Source: Desulfosporosinus sp. Sb-LF (GTDB lineage: Bacteria > Bacillota > Desulfitobacteriia > Desulfitobacteriales > Desulfitobacteriaceae). Taken from it: 64,000 nt of DNA. Below, piece by piece: positions 45,901-55,817 of the stretch. A program made the position numbers and the translations under genes. Below the pieces are notes generated by a model. It had not been told where the DNA came from and did no database searches. It worked only from the letters and a program-made list of their open reading frames with translations. Position 1 is the first letter of the stretch. Each line of letters opens with the position of its first letter. The stretch is from NCBI RefSeq assembly GCF_004766055.1, contig NZ_SPQR01000007.1, positions 209,776 through 273,775 on the forward strand. The letters run 5' to 3'.

Positions 45901-47043
45901 GTGTCTGATCAGTTGGGAGAAATCATGAAGAACACCTTGACAGCGATTGAATCTGGAAAAGAAGAAATCTTTTTAATCGCAGAAGCATCACGAAGTGAGT
46001 CGCAACGGCTTACTAATGAATTCTCACAGCTTAAATCTGAAATGATAGAAATTATTGCTAAAGTCGAGTATCAAGAAAAGGTTGATCGACAACTGCGGCA
46101 GAAACTTATGGAAGTTAGCCGTGCACATCAAAAGCATACGGAAAATGATATGATTATGGCTTACGCTGAAGCGAAGGACGCTCAAGTCAATCTTCAACTT
46201 CTGCGTGCGCATGAAGTTCAATTGCGCAAAAGACGAGATGATATTGAACGTTCTCTACGTCAGATGCATGCGACAATTGAGCGTGCCCAAAATCTCATAA
46301 CACATGTAAGCATGGCTATAAGTTTATTGCAAGGTGGGATAGAGGAGGCACTTCAAACGCAGAACTATGAACAACGGGTTGAAATGGGTCTGCGGGTTAT
46401 TAGGGCGCAAGAGGAAGAACGACGTCGTGTTGCAAGGGAGATTCATGATGGACCCGCACAAACTCTTGCAAATATCGTTTTGCGTTTGGAAATTGCTGAA
46501 AAGTTACTTGAGGTAGACCCTAGCAGAGTCAAAGCAGAGCTAAAAGATCTTAAAAATCTCGTCCGTTCAAATCTTCGTGATATTCGAAGAATTATATTCG
46601 ATCTTCGTCCAATGGCACTAGATGATTTGGGGATAGTGCCTGCAATTTCTAAGTATCTTGATAATTTTCAAGAAAACTATGGTATTAACTGTAAATTGCG
46701 AATCGAAGGCCGTGAAAAACGACTACTTCCTTCTATGGAAGTGGCTCTTTTCCGCCTTGTTCAAGAGGGGATGACCAATGTAGCAAAACATGCTCACTCG
46801 ACGGACGTTGAAATTTCGCTGATTTATCAAGAAGATTGGACGATCGCCAGGATCCGAGATAATGGTAAAGGTTTTGAAGTGAATTCTGCCATGATTGCTC
46901 CTGGAGAACATTTTGGCCTTGTTGGAATGCGCGAACGCGTAGAAATGTTTTCTGGTCATCTTTCGATTCGATCAAATTTGGGGAAGGGTACAACGATAGA
47001 GTTGTCAATTCCATCAAGCCAGGAGGGGGGAACGACAACATGA
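45901..47043 (+). CDS. degS: DegS-type sensor histidine kinase
   Basis: The GTG start follows GAGGAA. The 380-aa cytosolic kinase has an N-terminal coiled coil (~20-170). The HisKA_3 motif EEERRRVAREIHDGPAQTLA has the phospho-acceptor His182. Next come the dimerisation helices and the HATPase_c domain (VQEGMTNVAKHAH, RDNGKGF, GLVGMRERVEMFSG). It has no membrane segment, as in Bacillus DegS. It overlaps the response regulator start by 4 bases (ATGA at 47040-47043). Confidence 0.93.
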   Translation: MSDQLGEIMKNTLTAIESGKEEIFLIAEASRSESQRLTNEFSQLKSEMIEIIAKVEYQEKVDRQLRQKLMEVSRAHQKHTENDMIMAYAEAKDAQVNLQLLRAHEVQLRKRRDDIERSLRQMHATIERAQNLITHVSMAISLLQGGIEEALQTQNYEQRVEMGLRVIRAQEEERRRVAREIHDGPAQTLANIVLRLEIAEKLLEVDPSRVKAELKDLKNLVRSNLRDIRRIIFDLRPMALDDLGIVPAISKYLDNFQENYGINCKLRIEGREKRLLPSMEVALFRLVQEGMTNVAKHAHSTDVEISLIYQEDWTIARIRDNGKGFEVNSAMIAPGEHFGLVGMRERVEMFSGHLSIRSNLGKGTTIELSIPSSQEGGTTT

Positions 47044-47675
47044 TTCGTATCGTGATTGCCGATGATCACCCTCTGTTAAGAGAGGGCTTACGCAGAATAT
47101 TACAATTTGAAGAGGGTATTGAAGTAGTTGCAGAAGTAGGAGATGGCCAAGGTGCGATAAATGTTGCCCGGAACATGTCGTTCGATATTCTATTAATGGA
47201 TCTAAATATGCCTGGGGTGAATGGCCTAGAAGCTGGTCGCGTCATACGTCGTGAATGGCCGAATATTGGTATTTTAGTGCTTACTGTTGATGATTCGGAC
47301 GAAAAGGTCTTCCAGGTCCTTCAAATTGGTGTGGCTGGCTATTTACTTAAAGATGTCGATTCGAAAACATTAATTCAATCAATTCATAAAGTGTATAATG
47401 GCGAACCGATTTTATCCCCTGCAGTAACTGGAAAATTGCTTGGGCAATTGACGCATCCAAGCCGAGTAAAAAATACCTGTGGACTTAGTGAGCGTGAGAT
47501 GGAAATTCTCCATTACGTAGTACGAGGGTCATCAAATCGAGAGATTGGAACTGCCTTATTCATTAGTGAAAAGACGGTTAAAAATCATCTTTCAAGTATC
47601 TATCGTAAGCTGTCCGTTGAAGATCGCACTCAAGCAGCTCTAAAAGCGGTCAAACTAGAATTCATTAAGCTTTGA
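47040..47675 (+). CDS. degU: DegU-type NarL/LuxR response regulator
   Basis: This 211-aa protein has a receiver with the acid pair DD at 8-9, acceptor Asp54 in LLMDLNMPGVNG and Lys in GYLLKDVD, then a LuxR HTH (LSEREMEILHYVVRG and FISEKTVKNHLSSIYRKL). It is the partner of the preceding kinase. In Bacillus DegU controls exoenzymes, motility and biofilm; targets here are unknown. Confidence 0.93.
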   Translation: MIRIVIADDHPLLREGLRRILQFEEGIEVVAEVGDGQGAINVARNMSFDILLMDLNMPGVNGLEAGRVIRREWPNIGILVLTVDDSDEKVFQVLQIGVAGYLLKDVDSKTLIQSIHKVYNGEPILSPAVTGKLLGQLTHPSRVKNTCGLSEREMEILHYVVRGSSNREIGTALFISEKTVKNHLSSIYRKLSVEDRTQAALKAVKLEFIKL

Positions 47676-47800
47676 TAATTGGATTAACGTTAAGCTTTAC
47701 CATTGCGGAACATGAAACAAACGGGTAAAATAACAATGATAGGTAATCCTAAATAGATAACCTTTTTAAAAATAAAACTCAAAAAGAATTGAATACATAT

Positions 47801-47860
47801 AAATAAGCGTCCTAGAAGGTTTAGCAAAAATCCGATAAAAAACCTTCTAGACGCTATTTT
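47801..47860 (+). terminator. terminator after degSU
   Basis: A long hairpin pairs 47801-47822 with 47840-47860 (TAGAAGGTTT with AAACCTTCTA inside, GCGTC/GACGC outside) with one bulge, ending in ATTTTT. It abuts the RBS of the MBL gene, so it could also attenuate that gene. Confidence 0.8.
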
Positions 47861-47873
47861 TGGAGGATTGTAT

Positions 47874-49580
47874 ATGAAAATTAGCTTTTTCGGTGCGGCG
47901 CAAGTCGTCACAGGATCATCTTTTTTAGTTGAGTCAGGTGAATCGCGAATTTTAATTGATTGCGGTATGTTTCAAGGATCCAAAGCACTGAAAGAGTTGA
48001 ATTACGGCAGTTTCCCCTATAATCCTGCAAGCATTGATGCAGTTATTTTAACCCATGCTCATACTGACCACTCTGCGATGTTGCCTAAACTAATTAAAGC
48101 AGGTTTTAAAGGGACGATCTGGGCTACTCCTGAAACGATTAAATTATGTTCAATAATGCTTCCCGATAGTGGGCATATTCAAGAAATGGAAGTAGAGCGT
48201 AAAAATCGAAAGCGGGTTAGAGCTGGTCTCCAACCGCTAATTCCGATTTATACCGCCCAGGATGCACTCGATGCTCTTCCATATTTTAAGGCAACTCCTT
48301 ATTTAGAGCAAGTTGAGCTCGTTCCGACTGTATCTTTTAAACTATATGATGCAGGCCATATCTTAGGATCTGCGCATGTTGTGCTCCATGTCAATGAATC
48401 GGATATTAGTAGAACGATTGTGTTTTCTGGGGATATCGGCAATGTTAATCAACCTTACCTTGAAGATCCAAGCATTCTAAGTGATGCTGACGTGGTGGTA
48501 ATGGAAACAACTTATGGAAATCGCCTCCATGATGAGAATACAGATGAGAAGAAAGTGGATCGAGCTGAACAGCTTGCAGAAACAATTCGTTCGACATATG
48601 AAGCTGGAGGGAACTTGGTTATTCCTGCTTTTGCTATAGAACGTACACAGGACCTTCTGTTTTATCTCCGTAAGTTACAGGACGAACATCGTATTCCCAC
48701 TTTACCAGTTTATATTGATAGTCCCTTGGCAATAGCGGCAACGAAAATTTTTCAAGAAAACACCGCTCATTTTGATTTAGAAACACGTGAACTGATCAGG
48801 CTTGGCAATAGTCCCCTGAATATGCCCAATGTTCATTTTAGTCAAACCGCTGCAGATTCAATGGCCCTCAATGAAATTGAAGGTGGCGCCATTATTATTG
48901 CTGCAAGCGGTATGGCCGATGCCGGGCGAATAAAACATCATCTTAAACACAATCTTTGGCGGGAAAATGCTACGGTTCTTTTCGTAGGGTACCAGGCGCA
49001 AGGTACACTCGGCAGAATTCTTTCAGATGGAGTAGAGGAAGTAACTATACATGGAGAAAAGGTCGCTGTTAAGGCTCGAATTAATCATATGGACGGATTA
49101 TCCGCTCATGCGGACCAAGCTGAACTACTTCATTGGCTTTCTCTGTTAGGTAAAAAGGCAGAGCAGATCGTTCTTGTACATGGAGAGACAGAATCTCAAA
49201 CTGTCTTCTCCAACAAAATCCAGGAATTGTTCAAAATAACACCCCTTATCCCCCAACTAGGAGAAACAATTGAATTAATGCCTAATCAAATTATTCGGCA
49301 TGCACCTCAAAAAATATGGTTATCACAGGATATTCCGATCAAAGCCAGTATGAACCATTCCACACATCAGCAGCAAGTGCTATCAACTTCGGAAAAATCC
49401 AAAACTACAGTTCCCAAGTTTTCACGCGCTCAAGTTAATAGATCGTATGCTCGGCTGCGCCACCAACTTAAACAACTCATTGATCAAGGGCAACAGACCC
49501 ATGATTTTGCCCGTGTCGTGGATCTTTTAGATAGCATGACACGATGGCTAGAAGAAAAAGGACGGGGAAAACGGCACTAA
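47874..49580 (+). CDS. MBL-fold beta-CASP metallohydrolase (RNase-like)
   Basis: The start ATG 47874 lies 7 bases after GGAGG. The 568-aa protein has the metallo-beta-lactamase motif HAHTDH (61-66), downstream His/Asp in [13 protein letters not shown] and FSGDIGN, the beta-CASP insertion, and the C-terminal [17 protein letters not shown] and VLVHGETES. It is the YSH1/CPSF73-like bacterial form that usually acts on RNA. The last ~80 residues are a charged helical tail not usual in the family. Confidence 0.9.
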   Translation: MKISFFGAAQVVTGSSFLVESGESRILIDCGMFQGSKALKELNYGSFPYNPASIDAVILTHAHTDHSAMLPKLIKAGFKGTIWATPETIKLCSIMLPDSGHIQEMEVERKNRKRVRAGLQPLIPIYTAQDALDALPYFKATPYLEQVELVPTVSFKLYDAGHILGSAHVVLHVNESDISRTIVFSGDIGNVNQPYLEDPSILSDADVVVMETTYGNRLHDENTDEKKVDRAEQLAETIRSTYEAGGNLVIPAFAIERTQDLLFYLRKLQDEHRIPTLPVYIDSPLAIAATKIFQENTAHFDLETRELIRLGNSPLNMPNVHFSQTAADSMALNEIEGGAIIIAASGMADAGRIKHHLKHNLWRENATVLFVGYQAQGTLGRILSDGVEEVTIHGEKVAVKARINHMDGLSAHADQAELLHWLSLLGKKAEQIVLVHGETESQTVFSNKIQELFKITPLIPQLGETIELMPNQIIRHAPQKIWLSQDIPIKASMNHSTHQQQVLSTSEKSKTTVPKFSRAQVNRSYARLRHQLKQLIDQGQQTHDFARVVDLLDSMTRWLEEKGRGKRH

Positions 49581-49594
49581 AGTAAAAAAGGGCA

Positions 49595-50185
49595 TCAAAG
49601 CCAAGCATATTCTGCGGTTTGGCGTTTTATACCTGCCAAAAAGCGAAGAGTTTCTTCACGCCGCTTCACCGCCAAACGTTTTCCTGCTTTAGTAGATACT
49701 TTGTCTGGGAGGGCATCAGCAAAGAGTCTGGCTCTATCGATTGCATTTTCAGGGGTTTGAATTAGTTCATCTTGTCCAACTAGGCTAAACAGACGCATTA
49801 AGCCAATGTTTCCCAAATTATCCAATATGTCAGACTCGCGCAAATACACCGCTTCATCACACCGTCCAGGTTCCGAGTAATACATGTGGTTTTCCACGGC
49901 ATCTAAAACTTTGGGTAACTTGATCGGGGAGAACATCATTTGTTGTAGGAGGTTTCCTGTAACCCCCTTGGAACGCAAAGCGTGATCAATGTTCTTTAGT
50001 GCATAGACGGGATATTTTCCTGTATCGTGCAGCATGGCTGCAGCATAAAGAACTTCGTCATCCAGGGTTAAGTGATTTGACAGTTCTTTGGCTAGATGAT
50101 AAACCCGAAAACAATGTTTAACTCCCCAGGCAGGGTGAGCACCAGATTTATCAATGATTTGAATAAGTTCTTGCCGAAAGTCCAT
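49595..50185 (-). CDS. HD domain phosphohydrolase
   Basis: This 196-aa protein carries the HD metal motif: HCFRVYHLA, LHDTGKYPV (H53, D54) and the downstream Asp in RESDILDNLGN. The family hydrolyses nucleotides or nucleic acid phosphates; the substrate is not evident. RBS AAGGAGG precedes the ATG. It is convergent with the MBL gene, with 14 bases between the stops. Confidence 0.85.
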   Translation of the reverse strand: MDFRQELIQIIDKSGAHPAWGVKHCFRVYHLAKELSNHLTLDDEVLYAAAMLHDTGKYPVYALKNIDHALRSKGVTGNLLQQMMFSPIKLPKVLDAVENHMYYSEPGRCDEAVYLRESDILDNLGNIGLMRLFSLVGQDELIQTPENAIDRARLFADALPDKVSTKAGKRLAVKRREETLRFLAGIKRQTAEYAWL

Positions 50186-50405
50186 AACTTGTCCTCCTTA
50201 GTTTCTATGTAAACTATATACGACAAAAGACCATTAATAACCTTCCATAATTTGGGATATATTATCGAGTTTATTTTACTATTTTATATTTAATAAACCA
50301 TTTTACGGTTCATATATCCTTGTTACCATTTTTTTGGAGAGGATAATACATTAAAGTGGAGAATGCTTCAGGGTTATTTTCTTGATGGTACAAGGAGTGA
50401 TGATA

Positions 50406-51170
50406 ATGAATAAAGTTAGTGTTTATGGGAGCTTTACACAGGCTCTTTTCTTTTCCGGTGTCGTTGCAATTCCAAAATATCTTTTAACTCATTATAAGGA
50501 GATTGGTTTGAACGATCGTGAGATGATGGTATTAATTCAGATTCTCAGCGAAGCTGAAACCAATCCTTACCCAACAATCACTACTTTGGCTGGGCGAATG
50601 ACAGCTTCCCAATCTGACATTGAAGAGGATGTTGGAAGGCTGGTTGAGCGAAAGCTACTTGCGATTGAAAGGTATTGGAATCCAATTGAGCAAAAGTGGG
50701 GTAATAGCTATAGTCTTGTTGGTCTAATCGATGAACTTGCTGAGCTATGGGCGATTGAACGGTCTAGAAAATTAGAAGAAGAACGCAACTTGAAAAAAAG
50801 CCAATCTTTATCGCAACCTACAACAACGCCAACAAATCCAGCAATGGAAAATTTGGTACGCGCCTTTGAGCAAGAACTGGGTCGATTACTAACCCGCTTA
50901 GAATGCGAAAATATAGATCGTTGGCTGTCCTCTAATTTTACAGAAGAGATCATTATCGAAGCTTTGAGAAGAGGCGTGAGTGCAGGAATCCGAAACTTTC
51001 GCTATTTAGACTCCATACTCAGGGAATGGGAGAAAAAAGGACTGCATACGCGAGCTGAAATAGAGGCTGAGGACGCTTATTTTCAGTCTCGCCAGGAAAA
51101 AAAACTTACAAAGCCAAAGAATTCGGTTTCAAAAACAACTACTAACAAATACGAGAATTTTTATTTATAG
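50406..51170 (+). CDS. DnaD-type primosomal protein
   Basis: The start ATG 50406 has 8-base spacing from AAGGAG; ATGs at 50382 and 50400 are too early or too close. The 254-aa protein has an N-terminal winged helix (GLNDREMMVLIQILSEAETN) and a C-terminal DnaD domain (NLVRAFEQELGRLLTRLECE, then RWLSSNFTEEII) ending with the YLDSILREWEKKG signature. It acts in replication restart and initiation before helicase loading. Confidence 0.9.
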   Translation: MNKVSVYGSFTQALFFSGVVAIPKYLLTHYKEIGLNDREMMVLIQILSEAETNPYPTITTLAGRMTASQSDIEEDVGRLVERKLLAIERYWNPIEQKWGNSYSLVGLIDELAELWAIERSRKLEEERNLKKSQSLSQPTTTPTNPAMENLVRAFEQELGRLLTRLECENIDRWLSSNFTEEIIIEALRRGVSAGIRNFRYLDSILREWEKKGLHTRAEIEAEDAYFQSRQEKKLTKPKNSVSKTTTNKYENFYL

Positions 51171-51220
51171 TTTATAAACATCAACATATAGTTTGGATTC
51201 TTAAGGAGGTTATTGTCCGA

Positions 51221-52081
51221 ATGAAAAGTGTAAAAGATATCTTACAAAGTAATGTCTTAGCCGCTAAAAAACTCAAAACCGACTTAAAGTCTACACTGAG
51301 TACAGATCCAAGTTCACCCATTGCTCGCCAGAACCACGAGCAAGTGGATCATTCATATCCCTCTGGAGTTTTCAGGTGTCCAACGTGTCAGGATCATGGA
51401 ATCCTCCTTGATGGGGATGTGGCTTATCCCTGCAATTGTATGTTAACAAAAAAGTTAGAGAATCAATTTCGTCATGCACGCATCTCACGGGAGTTGATGA
51501 ACTGCCGTTTCGAAACCTTTAGATTTAATTATTATTCACCGGAAAAAGAAGATAAGACGCATTATGAAGGAGCAGCGCGGGCCTTGGATGCCGCCAAAAG
51601 TTTTGTTAAGGAATGTCAACGCACCCCCCATGGCCTTGGAATTCTTTATACTGGTCCCGTAGGATCTGGAAAAACCTATCTAGCCGCTTCAATCGCTAAT
51701 GAACTTATGGAATCCGAACTTAAGGTGCTTTTTTTGGTAGTTCCTGATCTCTTGGACGAATTAAGAGCAACCTATAAATCGGAAGTTAATGAAATTGATT
51801 TATTGGATACGGCACGAACTATCCCTATTTTGATCCTTGATGATCTAGGAGCTCATAATTACACGGACTGGACGCGAAACCGTATTTATTCAATTATTAA
51901 TTATCGCATGAACGAACAACTTCCCACTGTAATAACCTCAAATCTTTCACTTGATGAAATGGAAGACTATATAGGAGTACGTACTACATCTCGAATAATT
52001 CAGTCTTCACGAATATTCCGATTGACCGTTCTTAAAGATATCCGACATCAAATTTATCAAGAACGTGAAGGGAAAAAATAA
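51221..52081 (+). CDS. DnaI/DnaC-like helicase loader ATPase
   Basis: This 286-aa protein has an N-terminal zinc site (C53, C56, C71, C73 in CPTCQDHG and YPCNC). The AAA+ domain has Walker A GPVGSGKTYLA (~145) and Walker B PILILDDLGAHNYTDW. Sensor and arginine-finger regions (ITSNLSLDEM) are present. It loads the replicative helicase together with the DnaD protein encoded 50 bases upstream. A terminator follows. Confidence 0.92.
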   Translation: MKSVKDILQSNVLAAKKLKTDLKSTLSTDPSSPIARQNHEQVDHSYPSGVFRCPTCQDHGILLDGDVAYPCNCMLTKKLENQFRHARISRELMNCRFETFRFNYYSPEKEDKTHYEGAARALDAAKSFVKECQRTPHGLGILYTGPVGSGKTYLAASIANELMESELKVLFLVVPDLLDELRATYKSEVNEIDLLDTARTIPILILDDLGAHNYTDWTRNRIYSIINYRMNEQLPTVITSNLSLDEMEDYIGVRTTSRIIQSSRIFRLTVLKDIRHQIYQEREGKK

Positions 52082-52096
52082 ATAAATAATTTTCAA

Positions 52097-52137
52097 AACC
52101 TATGCATGTCCTTGAGAAGACATGCATAGGTTTTTTT
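52097..52137 (+). terminator. terminator after dnaI-like gene
   Basis: A perfect 14-bp stem (52097-52110 with 52119-52132) around an 8-base loop, then seven Ts. Confidence 0.92.
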
Positions 52138-52173
52138 AAGGAATAAAACACAAATTAATAGGGGGTATTCAGC

Positions 52174-52752
52174 TTGTCAAAAATTATCACAATTGACCGC
52201 AAATACATCGTTATGGTCGCCAGTGCTTTCGTGATTTGCCTAATCGGTTTTGCTGGGTTTTCACTTTGGCAAAACACAAATGCGAGTGTAACCAAAATCA
52301 ATGAAGTTCCTGAGATCAAAATGCTTGGTGTTACAGTGGAACCCGCCTCGATCATAAAAGATGTTACGTATGGTAGTGTCACGTTGAAAGGGGCTCAAGT
52401 GATCTCAACCAAAACATTTGACCTGATAGCAACAGTGCAAAATACCACGGCTAAAAAGATGACTAACGTTCCAGTCGAATTACAAATGACTCTAATAGGT
52501 GATGAAACAAAAAAAGTTACCTCGCCTGGAAACTTAGCTACGCTGGAACCTGGAGCTACTGCACGCATAGCTTTTCGTCAGATTAAAGCTTTAGGAGATG
52601 CATTAGGGAAAAGCGCAACCTCAGGGCAACATTTGATTACCTTACGAGTAAAGCCTAACCTTGAAGGGGGAGTAGAACAGGCTACAGAAGCAAGTTTTCG
52701 GTTCAATGTTGATTCGACGGTTAAGGTTCCAACAACAGTAAAAAAACAATAA
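52174..52752 (+). CDS. membrane-anchored extracellular protein, unknown
   Basis: The TTG start follows AGGGGG by 9 bases. The 192-aa protein has one N-terminal membrane helix (~11-30), then an outer domain of mostly beta strands. It contains DLIATVQNTTAKKMTNVPVE and ATLEPGATARIAFRQIKAL, resembling a CARDB-like adhesion/Ig fold. It ends in a Pro/Thr tail. I do not recognise a specific family. A terminator follows. Confidence 0.7.
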   Translation: MSKIITIDRKYIVMVASAFVICLIGFAGFSLWQNTNASVTKINEVPEIKMLGVTVEPASIIKDVTYGSVTLKGAQVISTKTFDLIATVQNTTAKKMTNVPVELQMTLIGDETKKVTSPGNLATLEPGATARIAFRQIKALGDALGKSATSGQHLITLRVKPNLEGGVEQATEASFRFNVDSTVKVPTTVKKQ

Positions 52753-52760
52753 CTTTATAC

Positions 52761-52792
52761 AAAATAAGTGCTAGTAACTAGCACTTATTTTG
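52761..52792 (+). terminator. intrinsic terminator
   Basis: AAATAAGTGCTAG (52762-52774) pairs with CTAGCACTTATTT (52778-52790) with a 3-base loop; it is AT-rich. Confidence 0.75.
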
Positions 52793-52853
52793 TATTTTGT
52801 CTAAATGGTTTATAATTGTGAATGGTGAACTAAACCATACCGTTTTACGCTAG

Positions 52854-53405
52854 AAATATGAAGAAACAATCATCAGCTGGCTTCGTCAATATCCAACAAT
52901 GACAGCAGCGCAAGTATGCGATTGGCTCAAGAAGCATTACCAAGAGGACATCAAAGAACGTACCGTCAGGCGATATGTCAAAAATTTGAGAGAAAAATAT
53001 CATCTCAAAAAGTCCAATCATCCTAGGGACTATGAGGCCGTAGACGAGCTTCCGATGGGTAAGCAGCTACAAGTGGACTTTGGCGAAAAGTGGATGGAAT
53101 CCATTGATGGGCAACGCGTAAAGCTTCGCTTTGTAGCCCTTGTATTAGCGCATTCACGTTACAAATGGGCATTCTTTCAAACTCGACCCTTCAGAAAGCG
53201 ATCTGGTTCGCATGTGGTTAAATTCATCAAGTATAATTTCCATGAAAACAGACTGTTTGCCGATGAGGAAATTCTCAACAGTTCATTCCTAGATTGGCTG
53301 GATAGAACCGGTAACGCTAAGATTCACGGCACAACTAAAAAGGTACCGGCCAAGGTGTTTGAGGAGGAACGGGAACAACTTCGACCGTTGCTGTACAGGC
53401 TTTAG
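52854..53405 (+). pseudogene. istA-like transposase fragment with internal deletion
   Basis: The frame runs from just after a TAG (52851) to 53405 with no good start of its own. It begins with a helix-turn-helix region (WLRQYPTMTAAQVCDWLKKH) and keeps the first Asp in GKQLQVDFGE. It jumps after ...FQTRPF to the C-terminal WLDRTGNAKIHGTTKKVPAKV, losing about 150 residues, including the second Asp and probably the catalytic Glu. The deletion leaves the frame intact. Confidence 0.8.
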
Positions 53406-53779
53406 ACCTAGGTTATGCCGTAGCTTTCTCTACCTTGGCTGAACTCATGGGTAACCTAAAAACCTCACAAATCTCAACTGCCAGTAAGAGACGCATAAAA
53501 ATACTCAATTCGTCAGCACTGGTGATCATCGATGAGGTTGGCTTTATGCCACTGTCAACTACGGAAGCTAATCTATTCTTCGGCTTCGTATCCTCAATGG
53601 CTGAGAAAGCATCACTCATCATTACCTCAAACAAGGGCTTTGATGAATAGGCTGACTTTTTAGGCAATGCCACAATTACAACTGCAATTTTAGATCGATT
53701 TATTCATCACTGCGAAATTATAAACATGACAGGTAACAGCTACAGACTTCAACATAGAAAGACTATTACTCAATGCTAA
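53390..53779 (+). pseudogene. istB-like ATPase fragment with nonsense codon
   Basis: The frame reads [40 protein letters not shown], then SNKGFDE and a TAG at 53648-53650, probably from a Trp TGG. It continues ADFLGN...RLQHRKT to 53779. The N-terminal Walker A half is gone. It overlaps the istA frame end, which fits fusion by deletion. Confidence 0.78.
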
Positions 53780-53854
53780 AATGTTGTATGGTTTGTGGCG
53801 GAAAGTTGCTGGTTTAACTTGACTGCTTACAATAATAACCCAGAGGTGTTTAAA

Positions 53855-54586
53855 ATGGAAATACTAGTCGATTTACATACACATACTGTAGCTAGTGGAC
53901 ATGCTTACAGCACGATTTCTGAAAATGCATTTGCAGCTTCACGCAGAGGTATCAAGTTACTGGGTATGACAGACCATGGACCTAAAATGCCAGGTTCTCC
54001 TTTTCTCTATCATTTCGGGAATCTAACGGTTCTCCCCCAAGAACTATACGGAGTCCGAATTTTGCCAGGGGTCGAAGCTAATATTATAGGCCAAGAAGGA
54101 GAATTAGACGTCCCTAATAGTTATCTAGCCCGATTGAAACTAGTTATCGTTGGACTTCATGATATCTGTTACCCTGGTGGGACATGTGAACAAAATACAC
54201 AAGCCTATCTCAAGGCCATGGAAAATCCCTATACTGATATGATGGTCCATCCAGGGCGACCTGAATTCGAGCTAGATCTCGAACGAATTGCCTACATGTC
54301 TGCAAAATTGAATCTACCAGTAGAGATTAATAACAGCTCTCTGACAACGATTGAAAGGGGGGCATGGGGAAACTGCCGACGTATTGCTCATTACATGGCG
54401 CAATATAAGGGGCCAGTTATCTTAGGAAGTGATGCACATTTTTGGGATCGCGTGGGTGAATTTAGCCACGCTCTCGATTTAGTTCATGAAGCAGGAATTT
54501 CAGAACATCAAGTTCTTAACACCTCGCCTGACAGAGTTTTGAACTATTTGGCAGCACGACGCAAAAGCCGACCCATTAGCACATAG
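53855..54586 (+). CDS. PHP domain phosphatase (YcdX-like)
   Basis: The start ATG 53855 lies 6 bases after GAGGTG. The 243-aa protein has the PHP metal motifs DLHTHTVASGHA (H8, H10), MTDHGPKM, LPGVEANI, HPGRPEF and SDAHFWD. YcdX-type PHP proteins are zinc phosphatases linked to sugar or nucleotide metabolism. The IS remnant lies directly upstream and has probably displaced the original promoter region. Confidence 0.9.
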   Translation: MEILVDLHTHTVASGHAYSTISENAFAASRRGIKLLGMTDHGPKMPGSPFLYHFGNLTVLPQELYGVRILPGVEANIIGQEGELDVPNSYLARLKLVIVGLHDICYPGGTCEQNTQAYLKAMENPYTDMMVHPGRPEFELDLERIAYMSAKLNLPVEINNSSLTTIERGAWGNCRRIAHYMAQYKGPVILGSDAHFWDRVGEFSHALDLVHEAGISEHQVLNTSPDRVLNYLAARRKSRPIST

Positions 54587-55024
54587 AGATTCGTCAACGA
54601 ATTTTTCTTACACTTTAACAAATCTAAATATAAAGTACACAGAGCCCTTTTATTCCATATATTACAATGAAGGGGGAGTTATTAATGTTGCCGTCGTCGT
54701 ACCAGAATCATCAGGTCCAAAGCCTCTTCTTAAACCCAAGTCGGGAACTAATAATCCTCTAACACTAACTCCGAATGACCCTCTACAATTACCCAGAAGA
54801 TTCGGGAAGCATTTTGCCTCGAAATATCCCATAACGGAATAAATTACCAAAAACATCTAAATCAACGAGAAATAATGAGGTAACCCTCTTAGGAAAGGCA
54901 AAATACCTTTCCTTTCGGGTATATAAGAAGAAACACATTTGTTTCGTTAAATTATTTATAGTACAATGAGAACTATGGTTAAACTATGTAAAGGAAAGCT
55001 AAGAAGTAAAGGACGTGTCAAATT
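54587..55024. other. intergenic stretch with a promoter, no firm gene
   Basis: This holds a good promoter, TTGTTT (54939-54944), 17 bases, TACAAT (54962-54967), for the 55025 gene. Near 54672 there is an AAGGGGGAG site with only a 25-30 codon frame behind it (starting MLPSSYQ), which I do not call. Nothing else is visible. Confidence 0.55.
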
Positions 55025-55687
55025 GTGCTTAATATACGAAGGCAGATAGATCGCGAAAGGATAGCTGGGGCAATAATATTTATTAGCTTATTTGTTATCC
55101 TACTGTCGATGGTTGGCATTCGGTTTTTAGATGTTAAGGTCTCAAATATTGAGTTTGTTGATCGTGGTTTATATACCATAATAACTGATCAAGGGCCCAT
55201 AAATATTGATAAGGATAATGTTTTGAGAATCGAAAGAACATATGCTAAGGCTGCAATCACTGGAACATCAGTGGAGCTAGATCGAGTTTATACAACCAAA
55301 GGTTTCATCTATTTTTCTTCTCTAGATCCATTTTATAACATAGGACACAAGCTTATTAATTCTTTAGATTTTCAGGGAAAACCTATCTGGATCCGCACTA
55401 ATAATAACAGCACTGAATCTAATGCAACCTCTAATCAGCTATTAAATGCAAATTTAAGACTTATCCAGCCATTTAATTATGCAATTGGCACTCCTTCTAA
55501 GCTTTCATCAATTGTCTTTTTTGTTTTATCATTACAATATCTCGCGCTTGCTATTGGGGGAATGGCCTTAATGATCCTCATTTTCCCATTGAGATTGGAT
55601 ACAGCGACAATAGAACAGCCCCCCATTTCTCAACAAGAATCTGAGTATCGTTCTGCTGAAGAACAACTAGGTGCAGTTGCTAAATAA
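55025..55687 (+). CDS. two-helix membrane protein, unknown (220 aa)
   Basis: The GTG start has only a distant AAAGGA. The protein has an N-terminal helix (GAIIFISLFVILLSMVGI, ~15-32) and a C-terminal helix (~165-190). Between them is a ~130-residue outer domain rich in Asp, Asn and Ile without a known motif. The C-terminal tail is acidic and Gln-rich. A strong terminator follows, so it is monocistronic. Confidence 0.65.
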   Translation: MLNIRRQIDRERIAGAIIFISLFVILLSMVGIRFLDVKVSNIEFVDRGLYTIITDQGPINIDKDNVLRIERTYAKAAITGTSVELDRVYTTKGFIYFSSLDPFYNIGHKLINSLDFQGKPIWIRTNNNSTESNATSNQLLNANLRLIQPFNYAIGTPSKLSSIVFFVLSLQYLALAIGGMALMILIFPLRLDTATIEQPPISQQESEYRSAEEQLGAVAK

Positions 55688-55703
55688 ACTTTATTCATTA
55701 AAT

Positions 55704-55739
55704 AAAGGAAAAGCGCTCTAAATAGAGCGCTTTTCCTTT
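55704..55739 (+). terminator. intrinsic terminator
   Basis: A perfect 17-bp stem, with a GCGCTC core and an A/G-rich outer arm (55704-55720 with 55723-55739), and a tight loop. The outer AAAGGA/TCCTTT makes it work in either direction. Confidence 0.85.
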
Positions 55740-55817
55740 AGACAGAATTTTTAATACAAAGATAAAGATAATATAATGTGGGTGTGAAATACAGCTTTAT
55801 GAAATGAGTGATTTTAG

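Larger units (their letters stand above)
52822..53820. mobile_element. decayed IS21-type insertion sequence remnant (~1 kb)
   Basis: The stretch holds broken istA- and istB-like frames. Related end sequences flank it: AACTAAACCATACC near 52829 and, on the other strand, GTTAAACCAGC and ACAAACCATACA near 53786-53818. IS21 elements are normally about 2-2.5 kb, so more than half is missing. The PHP gene starts 35 bases after it. Confidence 0.75.

Noticed and set aside
47690..47911. Minus-strand 73-codon hydrophobic frame between degU and the MBL gene
   Set aside because: It runs through the degSU terminator and into the MBL gene. The hydrophobic tail (ending MFRNGKA) is plausible for a small protein, but no start with an RBS was found.
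54662..54856. 64-codon minus-strand frame and a short plus-strand frame beside AAGGGGGAG
   Set aside because: Neither has both a good start and supporting signals. The plus-strand proline-rich frame has only a GTT or ATT at the right spacing.
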